A stretch of DNA of 54,471 nucleotides from Pseudomonas sp. SJZ079 (GTDB lineage Bacteria; Pseudomonadota; Gammaproteobacteria; Pseudomonadales; Pseudomonadaceae), in NCBI RefSeq assembly GCF_007993865.1, contig NZ_VIUH01000029.1, positions 1 to 54,471 on the forward strand. Direction: 5' to 3'. A program made the position numbers and the translations under genes. How positions within the stretch are numbered: the stretch's first letter is position 1; each line of letters starts with the position of its first letter. Shown here in pieces: positions 1-9,406 of this stretch. Under the pieces are notes generated by a model. It was not told where the DNA came from and did no database searches. It saw nothing but the letters and a program-made list of their open reading frames with translations.

Positions 1-90
1 TGGCAAGGGAATGACCATTACCTGCGTCCTGCGCCTAATCGGGGGCCATTTCTCGCGGCAACGCGGCTCGCAATGAAACGGCAACAGACC

Positions 91-1455
91 CTAGCGCAAG
101 GTACGGCGCCAGAGGTTGAGTACGTCGCTCTTGGTGATCAGCCCGAGAAAACGGCCGTGTTCGACGATCAGCGCGACGTGGCCGGCATCGAAGGTTTGCA
201 GCAGGCGGTCCAGCGGCACATCCGGGTCCAGGGTCTGCAAATTGCTGACCATGGCCTCGCGCACCGGCAGCTGGAAATGCTCCGGCGCGTCTTTCACCGC
301 GCGCAGCAGATCCCATTCATCGATCAGGCCGACCACCCGGTCGCCCTCCATCACCGGCACCTGGTCGATGTCATGAAAGCGCATGCGCCCGTACACCGCC
401 GCCAGGGTCTCCTCGGGCTTGCAGGTGACGGTGGTGCCTTCGTCGTAGCGGCGCGCGATCAGGTCGCGCAGGTTGCCTGCCTTGGGTCGCTCGATCAGGC
501 CCTGGTCGATCATCCAGTAGTCGTTGAACATCTTCGACAGGTACTTGTTGCCGCTGTCACAAACGAAGGTCAGTACACGCTTGGGCGTGGTTTGCTCACG
601 GCAGTAGCGCAAGGCGGCGGCCACCAGGGTGCCGGACGAGGAGCCGGCCAGCACGCCCTCTTGCTGCAGCAACAGGCGCGCGGTGTGCAAGCTTTCGGCA
701 TCCGGGATGCGATACGCGCGCTTGACCAACGAAAAGTCGGCCAGCGCCGGCACGAAATCCTCGCCGATGCCTTCCACCAGCCAACTGCCGGCCTCGCCGA
801 AATGGCCGGTCTCCACGTAGTCGGCCAGCACCGAGCCTTGCGGGTCGGCCAGGACCATCTCGACCTGCGGCGCCACCCGCTGGAAGAACCGGGTCAGGCC
901 GCCCAGGGTGCCACCCGAGCCCACGCCCACCACCACCGCATCCACTCGCTGCTCGAGCTGTTGCCAGATCTCTGGGCCGGTGCCGCGCTGATGCGCCCAG
1001 GCATTGGCCGGGTTGTTGAATTGGTCGATGTAAAAAGCATCCGGCCTCTGCTCGGCAATGCTGCGCGCCAGATCCTGATAATACTCGGGGTGGCCCTTGC
1101 CGACATCGGAGCGGGTTAGGCGAACCTCGGCGCCCAAGGCCTTGAGGTGGAAGATCTTCTCGCGGCTCATCTTGTCCGGCACCACCAGCAGCATGCGGTA
1201 GCCCTTCTGCGCAGCCACCAGGGCCAGGCCCAGGCCGGTGTTGCCGGCGGTGGCTTCGATGATGGTGCCGCCTGGCTGCAACTGCCCGCTGTTTTCCGCG
1301 GCCTCGATCATGGTCAGGGCGATGCGGTCCTTGATCGAGCCACCGGGGTTCTGGTTTTCCAGCTTGACGAACAACTGGCAGGGGCCGCTATCCAGGTGAC
1401 TGAGCGGCAGTATCGGCGTATTGCCGATCATCTCGAGCAGTGGATTGGTGGACAT
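91..1455 (-). CDS. cbs: PLP-dependent cystathionine beta-synthase with CBS pair
   Basis: Condenses serine with homocysteine to cystathionine (or acts as an O-acetylserine-dependent cysteine synthase); cytosolic, PLP-dependent. The 454-residue protein has the fold-type II PLP core, with the PLP lysine at about K42 in the GGSIKDR motif, the TAGNTG loop and GSGGT phosphate-binding motif, followed by two CBS domains over roughly residues 330-454. That length and layout match bacterial cystathionine beta-synthases rather than CysK/CysM, which lack CBS domains. ATGs lie at 1461 and 1455. The second has AGAGGG at a better spacing (about 8 nt), so it is preferred; the longer reading frame upstream looks non-coding. 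In many pseudomonads cystathionine gamma-lyase lies next to this gene, but that side is outside the window. The link to sulfur amino-acid metabolism fits the methionine salvage genes further on. Confidence 0.93.
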   Translation of the reverse strand: MSTNPLLEMIGNTPILPLSHLDSGPCQLFVKLENQNPGGSIKDRIALTMIEAAENSGQLQPGGTIIEATAGNTGLGLALVAAQKGYRMLLVVPDKMSREKIFHLKALGAEVRLTRSDVGKGHPEYYQDLARSIAEQRPDAFYIDQFNNPANAWAHQRGTGPEIWQQLEQRVDAVVVGVGSGGTLGGLTRFFQRVAPQVEMVLADPQGSVLADYVETGHFGEAGSWLVEGIGEDFVPALADFSLVKRAYRIPDAESLHTARLLLQQEGVLAGSSSGTLVAAALRYCREQTTPKRVLTFVCDSGNKYLSKMFNDYWMIDQGLIERPKAGNLRDLIARRYDEGTTVTCKPEETLAAVYGRMRFHDIDQVPVMEGDRVVGLIDEWDLLRAVKDAPEHFQLPVREAMVSNLQTLDPDVPLDRLLQTFDAGHVALIVEHGRFLGLITKSDVLNLWRRTLR

Positions 1456-1784
1456 CGGCATGACCCTCTGCAGAGCTGCCGATTCGTCGCGGTTGTGGCG
1501 TTCGGCACAGGGGCCGAGGTTAAAGCGACGCCAGGCAACGCCGATCGGCCATGCCTTAGTTATAGGCAGCTCAGCGCTGCAGGGCCAGCCGTGAAGTGCT
1601 TCGCTGGACGTGCGGTGCCGCTCTGCCAGGGGAGAGTTCGATAACCTGAGAGGCTGAATGCTGCGCACCCCACAGCGGCAGCGTCGGCGCTGACCGCCCC
1701 TAGACTCGTAGCCCACAGGCAGCCCCTCAATAGGGGCGGCCGCAGTTCGATGCGTGGTGGCCAGGCAGACGGCAGGGAGCGGTA
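1456..1784. other. Intergenic region without recognisable gene
   Basis: 329 bases between cbs and the LTA-synthase-like gene, both on the minus strand. Reading frames here are shadows without a ribosome-binding site. A TATAAC hexamer on the minus strand (1559-1564) could be a -10 box for cbs, but no convincing -35 accompanies it. No strong intrinsic terminator was found after the upstream gene. Confidence 0.4.
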
Positions 1785-3872
1785 TTACTCCGCCCTAGCC
1801 GGCATGCCATCCACTACCCCGGCGGTGTTATCCAGCAGGCTCTTGGTGGCCGTCTGCAGAAAGGCCTCGAGGTCCTTTTGCAACTCGGGATCGATGTCCC
1901 CGGGCACACGCTCGGCTTGCGGATGAGCACCGAGCTGGTAGCTGTACAGGCGCGGTTCGAAGTCCTTGGGCTGAATCAGGATGCGCTCGGGAGTGACGAT
2001 GGCGACGGTCTGATCGCCGCCGGACGGCTTGATCACACCGATGCCCTGATCCCCGGCCGGCAAGTTGAGCAGGTCGCGCCCCCAGCACTGGTGGCGCACT
2101 TCCCCACCGAGGCGGCCCATGATGGTCGGCACGATGTCGATCTGAGTGCCGACGCTATGGTTGACGCTACCGAACTTCTCCTGAATACCCGGCGCGATCA
2201 GCAGCAGCGGGACGTTGAAGCGGAACAGGTCCATCTCGGTCAACTGTTCATCGCTGCCGAAACCATGGTCGCCGACCACGACAAACAGGGTGTCCTTGAA
2301 GTACGGCGCCTGGCGGGCCTTCTCGAAGAACTGGCCGAGCGCCCAATCGGAATAGCGCATGGCGGTGAGGTGCTCATCCCAACTGCCATAACCGCTGACC
2401 GGTTCGACTGGCAGCTTGCTCGGCAGTGCATAGGGCGTGTGGTTGGACAGGGTTTGCAGCAGCGCATAGAACGGCTTGTCGCCGTAGTTTTGCGCCAGCT
2501 CGGCGGCGCCGCGGTCGAACATGTCCTGATCGGACACACCCCAGGTCGGGTCCATGAACACCGGGTCGACGAAGTCTTCGCGGCCGATGAAATTAGTCAT
2601 GCCCTGGTTGCTGAAGAAGCCGGACTGGTTGTCCCACTGAAAGTTGCCGTTGTAGACGTACAGGTTGTCGTAATCGCGGGCACTGAGCAGCTGCGGCAAA
2701 CCCGAGAACTGGTGCGCGCCCTCGGGCGTGCGCATCAGGTACTCGAAGCTCGGCAGGTTGGGGAAGCAGGCCATGGTGGCGAACATGCCCTGGTGAGTGT
2801 GGGTACCGTTGGAGAAGAAGCGGTCGAACAGCAGGCCCTGTTTGGCCAGTTTGTCGAAGTTCGGCGTGATATTGCCTGGGGCGCCCAGCGCACCGACGAA
2901 ATGGCCGGCGAAGCTTTCCATGAGGATCACCACCACGTTGCGGACCGGCAGCGTGCCATCGGCCGGCGGGGTGAAGTCGCGGCGAATCGCGGCGGTGTCG
3001 GCGTCGACCAGTTGATCGTGCGGCGTCAGCAGCAACTTGCGCACGGCCTCCAGCGCCTGCTCGTCGGCCATGGTCGATTTCCAGGCGTTGTCGCGGTGCG
3101 AGGAGAAGCTGGCCATGGCGGCCGAGGCCAGGGTCAGGGTGCCGTTCAGACCGAGCTGGTTGGCGAACATCGAATCGGTGGTGTAAGCATCGCCCCAACG
3201 CAACGGCGGGCCTTGGCGCAGATGACCGCGCGCGGCGAGCACCGCCACCAGCAGGCACAGCACGAAGACGCTGCCGCGCCAGTACCAGGCCGGCGCACGC
3301 GAGCTAGACGACTTGGTTGCTTGCACGCGCGGCCGGCTGAGCAGGTCCAGGCCCTTGAACAGCTTGGCCAGCAACCAGGTGGCGATCACCCAGGCCAGCA
3401 GATAACGGGCGACCGGGAAGCCGTTCCACAGCATGCTCATTACGGTCTGGGTGTCTTCCTGAAAATACTGGAAGACCAGGCTGTTCAAACGCTGGTGGAA
3501 CTCGTGATAGAAGTCCAGCTCGGTGATGCCGAGGAACAGAGTGATGCTGGCGAACCCGGTCAGCCAGGTGCGCTGCAGGCCGCGGGCGGCCATGGCGCGC
3601 ACACTGAGCAAGGACAGCAACAACGGCACGCAGGCGTAGACCACCAGGCGCAGATCAAAGCGCAAACCGTTGTAAAAGGCCTCGACAAAGGTTGCCGCCG
3701 GCGTGGCGCCGATCAACTCGCGGTTATAGACCAGCAAGGCGACGCGCAACAAAGCATAGAGCAGCAGCAAAGCCACTGCGCTCAATGCGGTGAAGGTCAG
3801 GTGGCTGCTAATGCTCGGGTGAGACAAACGCGATGAGGACGACGAGTTACTCAGGGCATCCGTATTGGCCAT
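1785..3872 (-). CDS. LTA synthase family membrane sulfatase/phosphotransferase
   Basis: 695-residue inner-membrane protein with about five N-terminal transmembrane segments (roughly 25-48, 72-92, 103-120, 155-172, 200-215) and an extracytoplasmic alkaline-phosphatase/sulfatase-type domain (about 311-600). The domain starts with VVVILMES (metal-ligand Glu319), has a candidate nucleophilic Thr in SNGTHTHQG (about 354-362) and ends with a VVGDHG metal site. Relatives include LtaS and OpgB, which transfer phosphoglycerol from phosphatidylglycerol; the Gram-negative substrate (periplasmic glucans or another envelope polymer) is not known from sequence. The chosen ATG lies only 5 bases after the stop of the SMP-30-like gene, implying co-transcription. 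The longer frame upstream overlaps that gene and is rejected. Confidence 0.88.
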   Translation of the reverse strand: MANTDALSNSSSSSRLSHPSISSHLTFTALSAVALLLLYALLRVALLVYNRELIGATPAATFVEAFYNGLRFDLRLVVYACVPLLLSLLSVRAMAARGLQRTWLTGFASITLFLGITELDFYHEFHQRLNSLVFQYFQEDTQTVMSMLWNGFPVARYLLAWVIATWLLAKLFKGLDLLSRPRVQATKSSSSRAPAWYWRGSVFVLCLLVAVLAARGHLRQGPPLRWGDAYTTDSMFANQLGLNGTLTLASAAMASFSSHRDNAWKSTMADEQALEAVRKLLLTPHDQLVDADTAAIRRDFTPPADGTLPVRNVVVILMESFAGHFVGALGAPGNITPNFDKLAKQGLLFDRFFSNGTHTHQGMFATMACFPNLPSFEYLMRTPEGAHQFSGLPQLLSARDYDNLYVYNGNFQWDNQSGFFSNQGMTNFIGREDFVDPVFMDPTWGVSDQDMFDRGAAELAQNYGDKPFYALLQTLSNHTPYALPSKLPVEPVSGYGSWDEHLTAMRYSDWALGQFFEKARQAPYFKDTLFVVVGDHGFGSDEQLTEMDLFRFNVPLLLIAPGIQEKFGSVNHSVGTQIDIVPTIMGRLGGEVRHQCWGRDLLNLPAGDQGIGVIKPSGGDQTVAIVTPERILIQPKDFEPRLYSYQLGAHPQAERVPGDIDPELQKDLEAFLQTATKSLLDNTAGVVDGMPARAE

Positions 3873-3877
3873 TTGGT

Positions 3878-4744
3878 TCAAGATCCGTTGGGTAGACGAG
3901 TGAGTTCGAGAATGCGGTCGCGGCCTTGCTCGGCGACCAGGTAGCTGCCATCGGTCGAGGCGACTATGGTTTGCACTGCACGCATGTGATTGAGAATAAC
4001 CTGTAATTGCCCCGCAGGATCCAATAGCAGGACGCGGGCCATGTGCGTGGCGTCTTCGGTGATCCATAGGCCGTCGGCGCTGCACAGAAGAAAGCCTGGC
4101 GCGTTGAGGCCGGCTTGCACCAGGGTGTCCTCGCCAGTGGCTTGCCACTGCTTGACCCAGCCCTTGGCTTTTTCCGTGTAGTACAACCGGCCGTCGGCGC
4201 AGGCGGTGATGGCTTCGCCTTCATCCAGACCATCACGCAGGGTCACGACTTCGCCGCTGACGGGGTCGAAGCGCAGCAAGCGACCGAGCTTCTTGTCCTC
4301 GATGGCATACAGAAAGTGCCCGTCGCTGGCGAGGCCCTCCACGTCGTCGGCGCCAAACAAGGACTCAGTCCGATCACCCCGCAACAACAGCACGGGAAAT
4401 GTTCCGCCTTCCTGCCCCACGGCTACACCGCCGTCATACAGGGCCAGACCATCGGGCTTCGACAGGCCACTCAACATCGTTTTCAGGCTGCCATCGGTGG
4501 CGCGCTTGAGAATGGTGCCCTTGCCGTCGGAGAATTCCTGGCTGATAAACAGCGCGCCCTGGGCATCCCGTACCAATGCACTGACCCTCGGGATGTCGGC
4601 GTGGAAAACCTGGTAGCCCCAGCCCTTAGAGGCCACCACTGGGAATAGATGGCGCCAGGCGGCGTATCCGCTCACCGATACGAGCGAGACGCCGAGCACC
4701 AGCATCAGCCAACGTAGGTACTTCTGACGCAGTTGCTTCGGCAT
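3878..4744 (-). CDS. SMP-30/gluconolactonase-like beta-propeller protein, membrane anchored
   Basis: 288-residue protein with one N-terminal hydrophobic segment (about residues 13-27) and then repeated beta-propeller blades of the SMP-30/NHL/strictosidine-synthase-like type (motifs such as LSKPDGLAL, DDVEGLASDG, DEGEAITACADG). It is probably a periplasm-facing lactonase-like or binding protein; no substrate can be assigned. ATG at 4744 is preferred because GGAG lies about 11 nt upstream, whereas the GTG at 4756 overlaps that GGAG. GTG 4750 is an alternative. It is followed after 5 bp by the LTA-synthase-like gene, so the two likely work in one envelope process. Confidence 0.75.
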   Translation of the reverse strand: MPKQLRQKYLRWLMLVLGVSLVSVSGYAAWRHLFPVVASKGWGYQVFHADIPRVSALVRDAQGALFISQEFSDGKGTILKRATDGSLKTMLSGLSKPDGLALYDGGVAVGQEGGTFPVLLLRGDRTESLFGADDVEGLASDGHFLYAIEDKKLGRLLRFDPVSGEVVTLRDGLDEGEAITACADGRLYYTEKAKGWVKQWQATGEDTLVQAGLNAPGFLLCSADGLWITEDATHMARVLLLDPAGQLQVILNHMRAVQTIVASTDGSYLVAEQGRDRILELTRLPNGS

Positions 4745-4891
4745 AACCACAGCCACTCCAATCGACTCGATAAAAAAGTGGCGCGAGTGTGCTGAATGCG
4801 ATGTGAAAATTCTGTCGAAAGGGCTCTAGCATGCCGCTTTTGAGTTAGAGCAAGCTACCGGCTGGCTGAACCGGACCTCGCGATCAAGACC

Positions 4892-4930
4892 GCTGCCACG
4901 GAGCCAGGCTATTCGCAGCCTGGTGGCAGC
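4892..4930. repeat. Two-stage hairpin downstream of speE
   Basis: Outer arms GCTGCCA/TGGCAGC (4892-4898, 4924-4930) enclose inner arms CCAGGCT/AGCCTGG (4904-4910, 4917-4923). It sits about 75-110 bases after the speE stop on the minus strand. There is no T-tract, so it may be an mRNA 3'-end structure rather than a classical intrinsic terminator. Confidence 0.4.
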
Positions 4931-5003
4931 GACCCCGGCCGCAAGGCTTTTGCTTGAGCGCCTGGAAAAGGACCCGCAGGTCCTTGTTCATGCATTCGGC
5001 GAC

Positions 5004-5864
<861 letters not shown>

Positions 5865-6050
5865 GACGCTGTCCCCCTGATGCTGCTAAATAAGGCTGGC
5901 GAGGCGACTGGAGCAAGCCGTGGAGCCCGCCTATCAATGCCTATTAATGAAGGCGGGCATTCTACGTCGCCCTGCATGACAGGTCGAACCGTGCCCTTTG
6001 AAAGTCAGTTGTGCGCTGACAAGCCCATCGACTGCGGTTATCGTCCTGTG

Positions 6051-6935
6051 ATGAATACAGCCGCCGAACACTGCCTGCACCTACCCTACCTGCCCCCCTG
6101 GGATTGGCAGCAATTCCACGGCCATTACGCCCTGCGCGCCCTGCCCGGCGTCGAGCGTCTCACGCCCTCAAGCTACAGCCGCAGCTTTCGCCTGGGTGAG
6201 ATCAGCGGCTGGTTCAGCGTGCGCCCGCTGGTCGAGCAGAGTGCGCTGGAACTGCGCTGCAGCGACTCGGCTAGCCCCTGTCTGAGCGAGTTGCAGCAAC
6301 GCGTGCGGCGGATGTTCGACCTGGACGCCGAGCCGCAGCAAATTGCCGCGCACCTGGGAGACGATCCCCAGCTCGGTCCGCTGGTCGCGCGCAATCCCGG
6401 CCTGCGCTTGCCGGTCGCCTTCGACCCCTTCGAGCAGGCGGTGCGGGCGATAGTCGGCCAGCAGGTCACGGTGAAAGCCGCGGTCACCATCACCGGCCGC
6501 CTGGTCAGCCGCCTCGGCGCGCCCTTGGCGTCGGGCATCGAGGGTCTCGAACGCCTATTCCCCAGTGCCGCGGCGATTGCCGGCGCCACCCTGGACGGTA
6601 TCGGCATGCCGGGTAAACGGGTGCAAAGCCTGCAATATTTTGCCGAACAGGTTGCCAGCGGCGTGTTGCGCCTGGACCTGCAACAGGGCAGTCAGGCCTT
6701 GATCGAACGCCTGTGCGCGCTGCCCGGCATCGGTCCCTGGACCGCCGAGTACATCGCCCTGCGCGCCTTTGGTGAAGCCGACGCCTTCCCCGCCAGTGAC
6801 CTGGGCCTGCTGAAAGCGCCGCTGTGGGGCAGCGAGGGCATCAGCGCCAAGCAGCTCAAGAACCGCGCCGAAGCCTGGCGCCCGTGGCGGGCCTATGCCG
6901 CCACGCACCTGTGGCACAACTATTCGGGAGGGTGA
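6051..6935 (+). CDS. alkA: DNA-3-methyladenine glycosylase II
   Basis: Base-excision repair glycosylase that removes N3-methyladenine and related alkylated bases. The 294-residue protein has the AlkA N-terminal domain followed by the HhH-GPD core: FEQAVRAIVGQQVTV, the helix-hairpin-helix LCALPGIGPWTAEYIALRA, and an Asp about 17 residues later in FPASDLGL as the expected catalytic residue. The ATG at 6051 matches the usual AlkA start (LPYLPPWDW soon after); the long upstream extension of this frame crosses speE and is not real. Its stop lies four bases before the ogt start, so alkA and ogt form an alkylation-damage repair operon. No Ada-type regulator is seen nearby. Confidence 0.94.
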   Translation: MNTAAEHCLHLPYLPPWDWQQFHGHYALRALPGVERLTPSSYSRSFRLGEISGWFSVRPLVEQSALELRCSDSASPCLSELQQRVRRMFDLDAEPQQIAAHLGDDPQLGPLVARNPGLRLPVAFDPFEQAVRAIVGQQVTVKAAVTITGRLVSRLGAPLASGIEGLERLFPSAAAIAGATLDGIGMPGKRVQSLQYFAEQVASGVLRLDLQQGSQALIERLCALPGIGPWTAEYIALRAFGEADAFPASDLGLLKAPLWGSEGISAKQLKNRAEAWRPWRAYAATHLWHNYSGG

Positions 6936-6939
6936 ACCG

Positions 6940-7437
6940 ATGTTCTATCGCTACCACGACAGCCCTATCGGTCGCTTGTTGTTGAGCGGCGACGCGCAGG
7001 GCTTGCAGCAACTGCTGATGGAGATAGAGAGTAAGCCCTGGCGGATTGGCGCAGATTGGCAGCTCGCCCATGCCGAGCTGGACCCGGTGTGTCGACAGCT
7101 GGATGAGTATTTCGCCGGTCGTCGGCAGCGCTTCGAGCTGCAGCTGGCGCCACAAGGCACCGAGTTCCAGCGCGCCGTGTGGCAGGCACTGCAAAGCATC
7201 CCTTTTGGTCAGACCCGCTGCTACAGCGCGCTGGCCGAACAGATCGCCCGGCCCAAGGCGGTGCGTGCAGTGGGTGCGGCCAATGGCGCTAACCCAATCG
7301 CGGTGATCATCCCCTGTCACCGGGTGATCGGCCGCGACGGCAGCCTGACCGGCTATGCCGGCGGGCTGGCGCGCAAAGCGCTGTTATTGCAGTTGGAGGG
7401 CGCGCAGCTGCCGGAACAGGCATCGTTGGCACTCTAG
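6940..7437 (+). CDS. ogt: Methylated-DNA--protein-cysteine methyltransferase
   Basis: Suicide repair protein that transfers the O6-methyl group of guanine to its own cysteine. The 165-residue single-domain form shows the hallmark IIPCHRVIG (active-site Cys in PCHRV), the preceding FGQTRCYSALAEQIARP winged-helix segment, and GYAGGLARKALLL after it. ATG at 6940 has GGGAGGG eight to ten bases upstream. It follows alkA after only 4 bp, so direct reversal and glycosylase repair of alkylated DNA are expressed together. It lacks the Ada N-terminal regulatory domain, so it is Ogt-type. Confidence 0.95.
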   Translation: MFYRYHDSPIGRLLLSGDAQGLQQLLMEIESKPWRIGADWQLAHAELDPVCRQLDEYFAGRRQRFELQLAPQGTEFQRAVWQALQSIPFGQTRCYSALAEQIARPKAVRAVGAANGANPIAVIIPCHRVIGRDGSLTGYAGGLARKALLLQLEGAQLPEQASLAL

Positions 7438-7539
7438 AGCGTTGACGGATGCTTTGAGTAGCCCAGCAGTACTACGCCCGACTGCAGGGGCAGCCCCCCT
7501 GTTATGCACAGAACCAAAGGCTCCCGCGCGAAAACGGCC

Positions 7540-7731
7540 TTATAGATTTACATTGCCGCGCGGCCCGGCCAGCGCCCAGATGATCAGGCCGATCACCGGC
7601 AGGAAGACGATCAGCAGTACCCAAAGCACCTTCTTGGTACTGTCGGTACCGCTCTTGATCACGTTGATGATGGCCCAGATATCCAGCGCCAGAATGATCA
7701 AGCCAAGCAGGCCATTCAATGTAGAACCCAT
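7540..7731 (-). CDS. Small PLD-nuclease N-terminal domain membrane protein
   Basis: 63-residue protein of two hydrophobic helices (about residues 7-26 and 37-55) ending in a short basic tail. The pattern LDIWAIINVIKSG...KVLWVLLIVFLPVIGLIIWALAGPR is typical of the 'phospholipase D nuclease N-terminal' domain that occurs alone as a small inner-membrane protein in many proteobacteria. Its function is unknown. It is convergent with ogt (100 bp between stops) and its upstream side abuts the MITE-like element at 7774-7919. Confidence 0.8.
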   Translation of the reverse strand: MGSTLNGLLGLIILALDIWAIINVIKSGTDSTKKVLWVLLIVFLPVIGLIIWALAGPRGNVNL

Positions 7732-7773
7732 GAGGACACTCCTGTGTAAAGGGTTGCCCTCGTAGGATAGACG

Positions 7774-7919
7774 TAACAGGCCGCTGAAAAACTACTGCGC
7801 TCGGCTATGCTGCGTTGAAATCAACCTCAAAATGCTCATGTACCGCTCGTACACTGCGCTTTTTCGACTGATTTCGCCTTGCCTAGCCATCGCTCGCTAC
7901 ATTTTTCAACGGCCTGTTA
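7774..7919. mobile_element. MITE-like element with terminal inverted repeats
   Basis: 146-base non-coding element bounded by inverted ends TAACAGGCCG (7774-7783) and CGGCCTGTTA (7910-7919). The inversion continues imperfectly inward (GCTGAAAAACTAC versus GTTGAAAAATGTAG, then GCGCTCGG versus GCGAGCGA). No frame in it looks coding. Very similar elements are, from memory, scattered through Pseudomonas and Azotobacter genomes. It sits between the PLD-N gene and mtnC. No clear target-site duplication is visible. Confidence 0.7.
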
Positions 7920-7980
7920 AGTCTGAGAGTTCAGGGCGCGGCCGATTCCCGCATCAAGCGGCGCCGCTAACCCCCGCGGC

Positions 7981-8664
7981 TTACAGTCGATTAAGGTCGA
8001 TCACCGCGAAGCTGGCGACGGTCTCGTGGCCAGCTAATTCCCCGCCATCACGCGCCAGGCCGACGGTCTGCATGCCGGCCTGCTCGGCGGCGTCCAGCTC
8101 CTCGACGACATCGGAGAGAAACAGGATCTCGTCTGCCGGACGACCAATAGCCTGGACGATGCGCTGGTACGAGGCCACCTCGCGCTTGGGCCCTGAAGTG
8201 GTGTCGAAGTAGGCGGAGAACAACGGCATCAGGTCGCCGGCCACGGAGCAGCCGAAAATCAGTTTCTGCGCCTGGATCGAACCGGAGGAATAGACGTACA
8301 GGTCATAACCGCCCTGCTTCCAGCGCTTCAGCGCTTCGACCGCATCCGGGTAGACATGCCCCTTGAGCTGGCCGCGGTGATAGCCCTCGGCCCAGATCAT
8401 GCCCTGCAGCGCCTTGAGCGGCGTGGCTTTACGGTCCTCGGCGATCCAGCCCAGAAGGATCTCGATCAGCCGCGGCACATCGGCCTGCGCCTCGCCACTC
8501 TCCGCCCGTACGGCAGCCAGCTGCTCGGCCACCTGTGGCTCGTCGGCGTGACTCAGAACGAATTCCGGCAGGTGCTTGGCGGCGAAGGGAAACAACACCT
8601 CGAAGACGAAGCTCACCGCGCTGGTGGTGCCTTCGATATCGGTGAGTATGGCTTTGACTGGCAT
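7981..8664 (-). CDS. mtnC: Enolase-phosphatase E1, methionine salvage
   Basis: HAD-superfamily enzyme that enolises and dephosphorylates 2,3-diketo-5-methylthiopentyl-1-phosphate to acireductone. The 227-residue length is typical. It begins with the family signature KAILTDIEGTTSA (nucleophile Asp in DIEGTT) and has VYSSGSIQAQKLIFG (HAD motif II), a conserved Lys in GPKREVASY, and EILFLSDVVEEL (motif III). ATG at 8664 is chosen because MPVKAILTDIEGTT is the normal N-terminus; a GAGAG element precedes it. It lies 76 bp downstream of mtnD on the same strand, and the two enzymes act consecutively. Confidence 0.96.
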   Translation of the reverse strand: MPVKAILTDIEGTTSAVSFVFEVLFPFAAKHLPEFVLSHADEPQVAEQLAAVRAESGEAQADVPRLIEILLGWIAEDRKATPLKALQGMIWAEGYHRGQLKGHVYPDAVEALKRWKQGGYDLYVYSSGSIQAQKLIFGCSVAGDLMPLFSAYFDTTSGPKREVASYQRIVQAIGRPADEILFLSDVVEELDAAEQAGMQTVGLARDGGELAGHETVASFAVIDLNRL

Positions 8665-8740
8665 GGCACTCTCGCTTCGATGGTTGAGGCTCCCCTGCCC
8701 TGGGTTCCTCGGATGGACGCGGCGCTTGGGCGATCGGACC

Positions 8741-9286
8741 TCAGTCGTCCAGACGCGGAAAGCGGCTGGCAATGTCGTCGCCGGTGAACTCGGCGACCCA
8801 GCCTTCCGGATTATTGAACAGGCGAATCGCCACGAAATGCGGATGCTCGCCCATGTCGAACCAGTGACGGGTGCCGGCCGGCACCGAGATCAGGTCGTTC
8901 TTCTCGCACAGCACCGCGTAGACGTAATCGTCTATGTGCAGGGTGAACAGGCCGCTGCCCGCGACGAAGAAGCGCACCTCGTCCTCGGCATGCCGGTGCT
9001 CGTCGAGGAACTTGGCGCGCAGTTCGGCCTTTTGCGGATGATCGTCGCTCAGGCTGACCACATCCACGGTGACATAGCCGCGCTCGGCCATCAGGGTGTC
9101 GATCTGCGGGCGGTAGGCGGCGATCACCTCATCCTGACTGGCGCCGGGGGCGATCGGCGCCACGGCTTGCCAACGCTCGAAGCGCACGCCGACCTCGGCC
9201 AGGGTGCTGGCGATGTCCTCGAGGTGGGTCAGTACCTTGTTCGGCAGATCGGGGGAAGACTCGTGGTAAACGCTCAGGCTGCTCAT
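8741..9286 (-). CDS. mtnD: Acireductone dioxygenase
   Basis: Cupin metalloenzyme that oxidises acireductone with O2 to formate and the keto acid of methionine (with iron), or off-pathway with nickel to methylthiopropionate, CO and formate. 181 residues. The metal site is visible as DEHRHAEDEVRFFVAGSG (two His and a Glu) plus the distal His in PAGTRHWFDMG. ATG at 9286 has GAGAGAG about nine bases upstream; the TTG two codons earlier is not favoured. It is separated from mtnB by about 120 bp that carry a palindromic repeat. Confidence 0.96.
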   Translation of the reverse strand: MSSLSVYHESSPDLPNKVLTHLEDIASTLAEVGVRFERWQAVAPIAPGASQDEVIAAYRPQIDTLMAERGYVTVDVVSLSDDHPQKAELRAKFLDEHRHAEDEVRFFVAGSGLFTLHIDDYVYAVLCEKNDLISVPAGTRHWFDMGEHPHFVAIRLFNNPEGWVAEFTGDDIASRFPRLDD

Positions 9287-9311
9287 GTTCAATACTCTCT
9301 CAATTTAGTGT

Positions 9312-9396
9312 CGTAGGCTGGCGTAGAGCGCAGCGAAACCCAGCGTTGCATTGACCCTGCTGGGTTTCGGCAGAAAGCCCCTCTACCCAGCCTACG
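9312..9396. repeat. Palindromic intergenic repeat, copy A
   Basis: 85-base imperfect palindrome between mtnB and mtnD. Outer arms CGTAGGCTGGCGTAGAG and CTCTACCCAGCCTACG flank inner arms AAACCCAGC/GCTGGGTTT. The left 33 bases are identical, in inverse orientation, to 29908-29940 (copy C). The right half resembles 14326-14360 (copy B). It is probably a REP-like or MITE-derived family; as RNA it would form a long stem inside the mtn operon transcript. Confidence 0.75.
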
Positions 9397-9406
9397 AAAA
9401 TCCGTC

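Noticed and set aside
1..18. ATG on the minus strand (MVIPLP..) at the window edge
   Set aside because: Only six codons are visible and the ribosome-binding site is weak; it cannot be told from chance.
35..316. Minus-strand frame at the left edge
   Set aside because: Arginine/alanine-rich frame overlapping the end of cbs in another frame; typical shadow of GC-rich coding DNA.
1878..3836. Long plus-strand frame antisense to the LTA-synthase-like gene
   Set aside because: Composition (His/Gln/Arg-rich, no motifs) is that of an antisense shadow; the minus-strand gene has clear domains.
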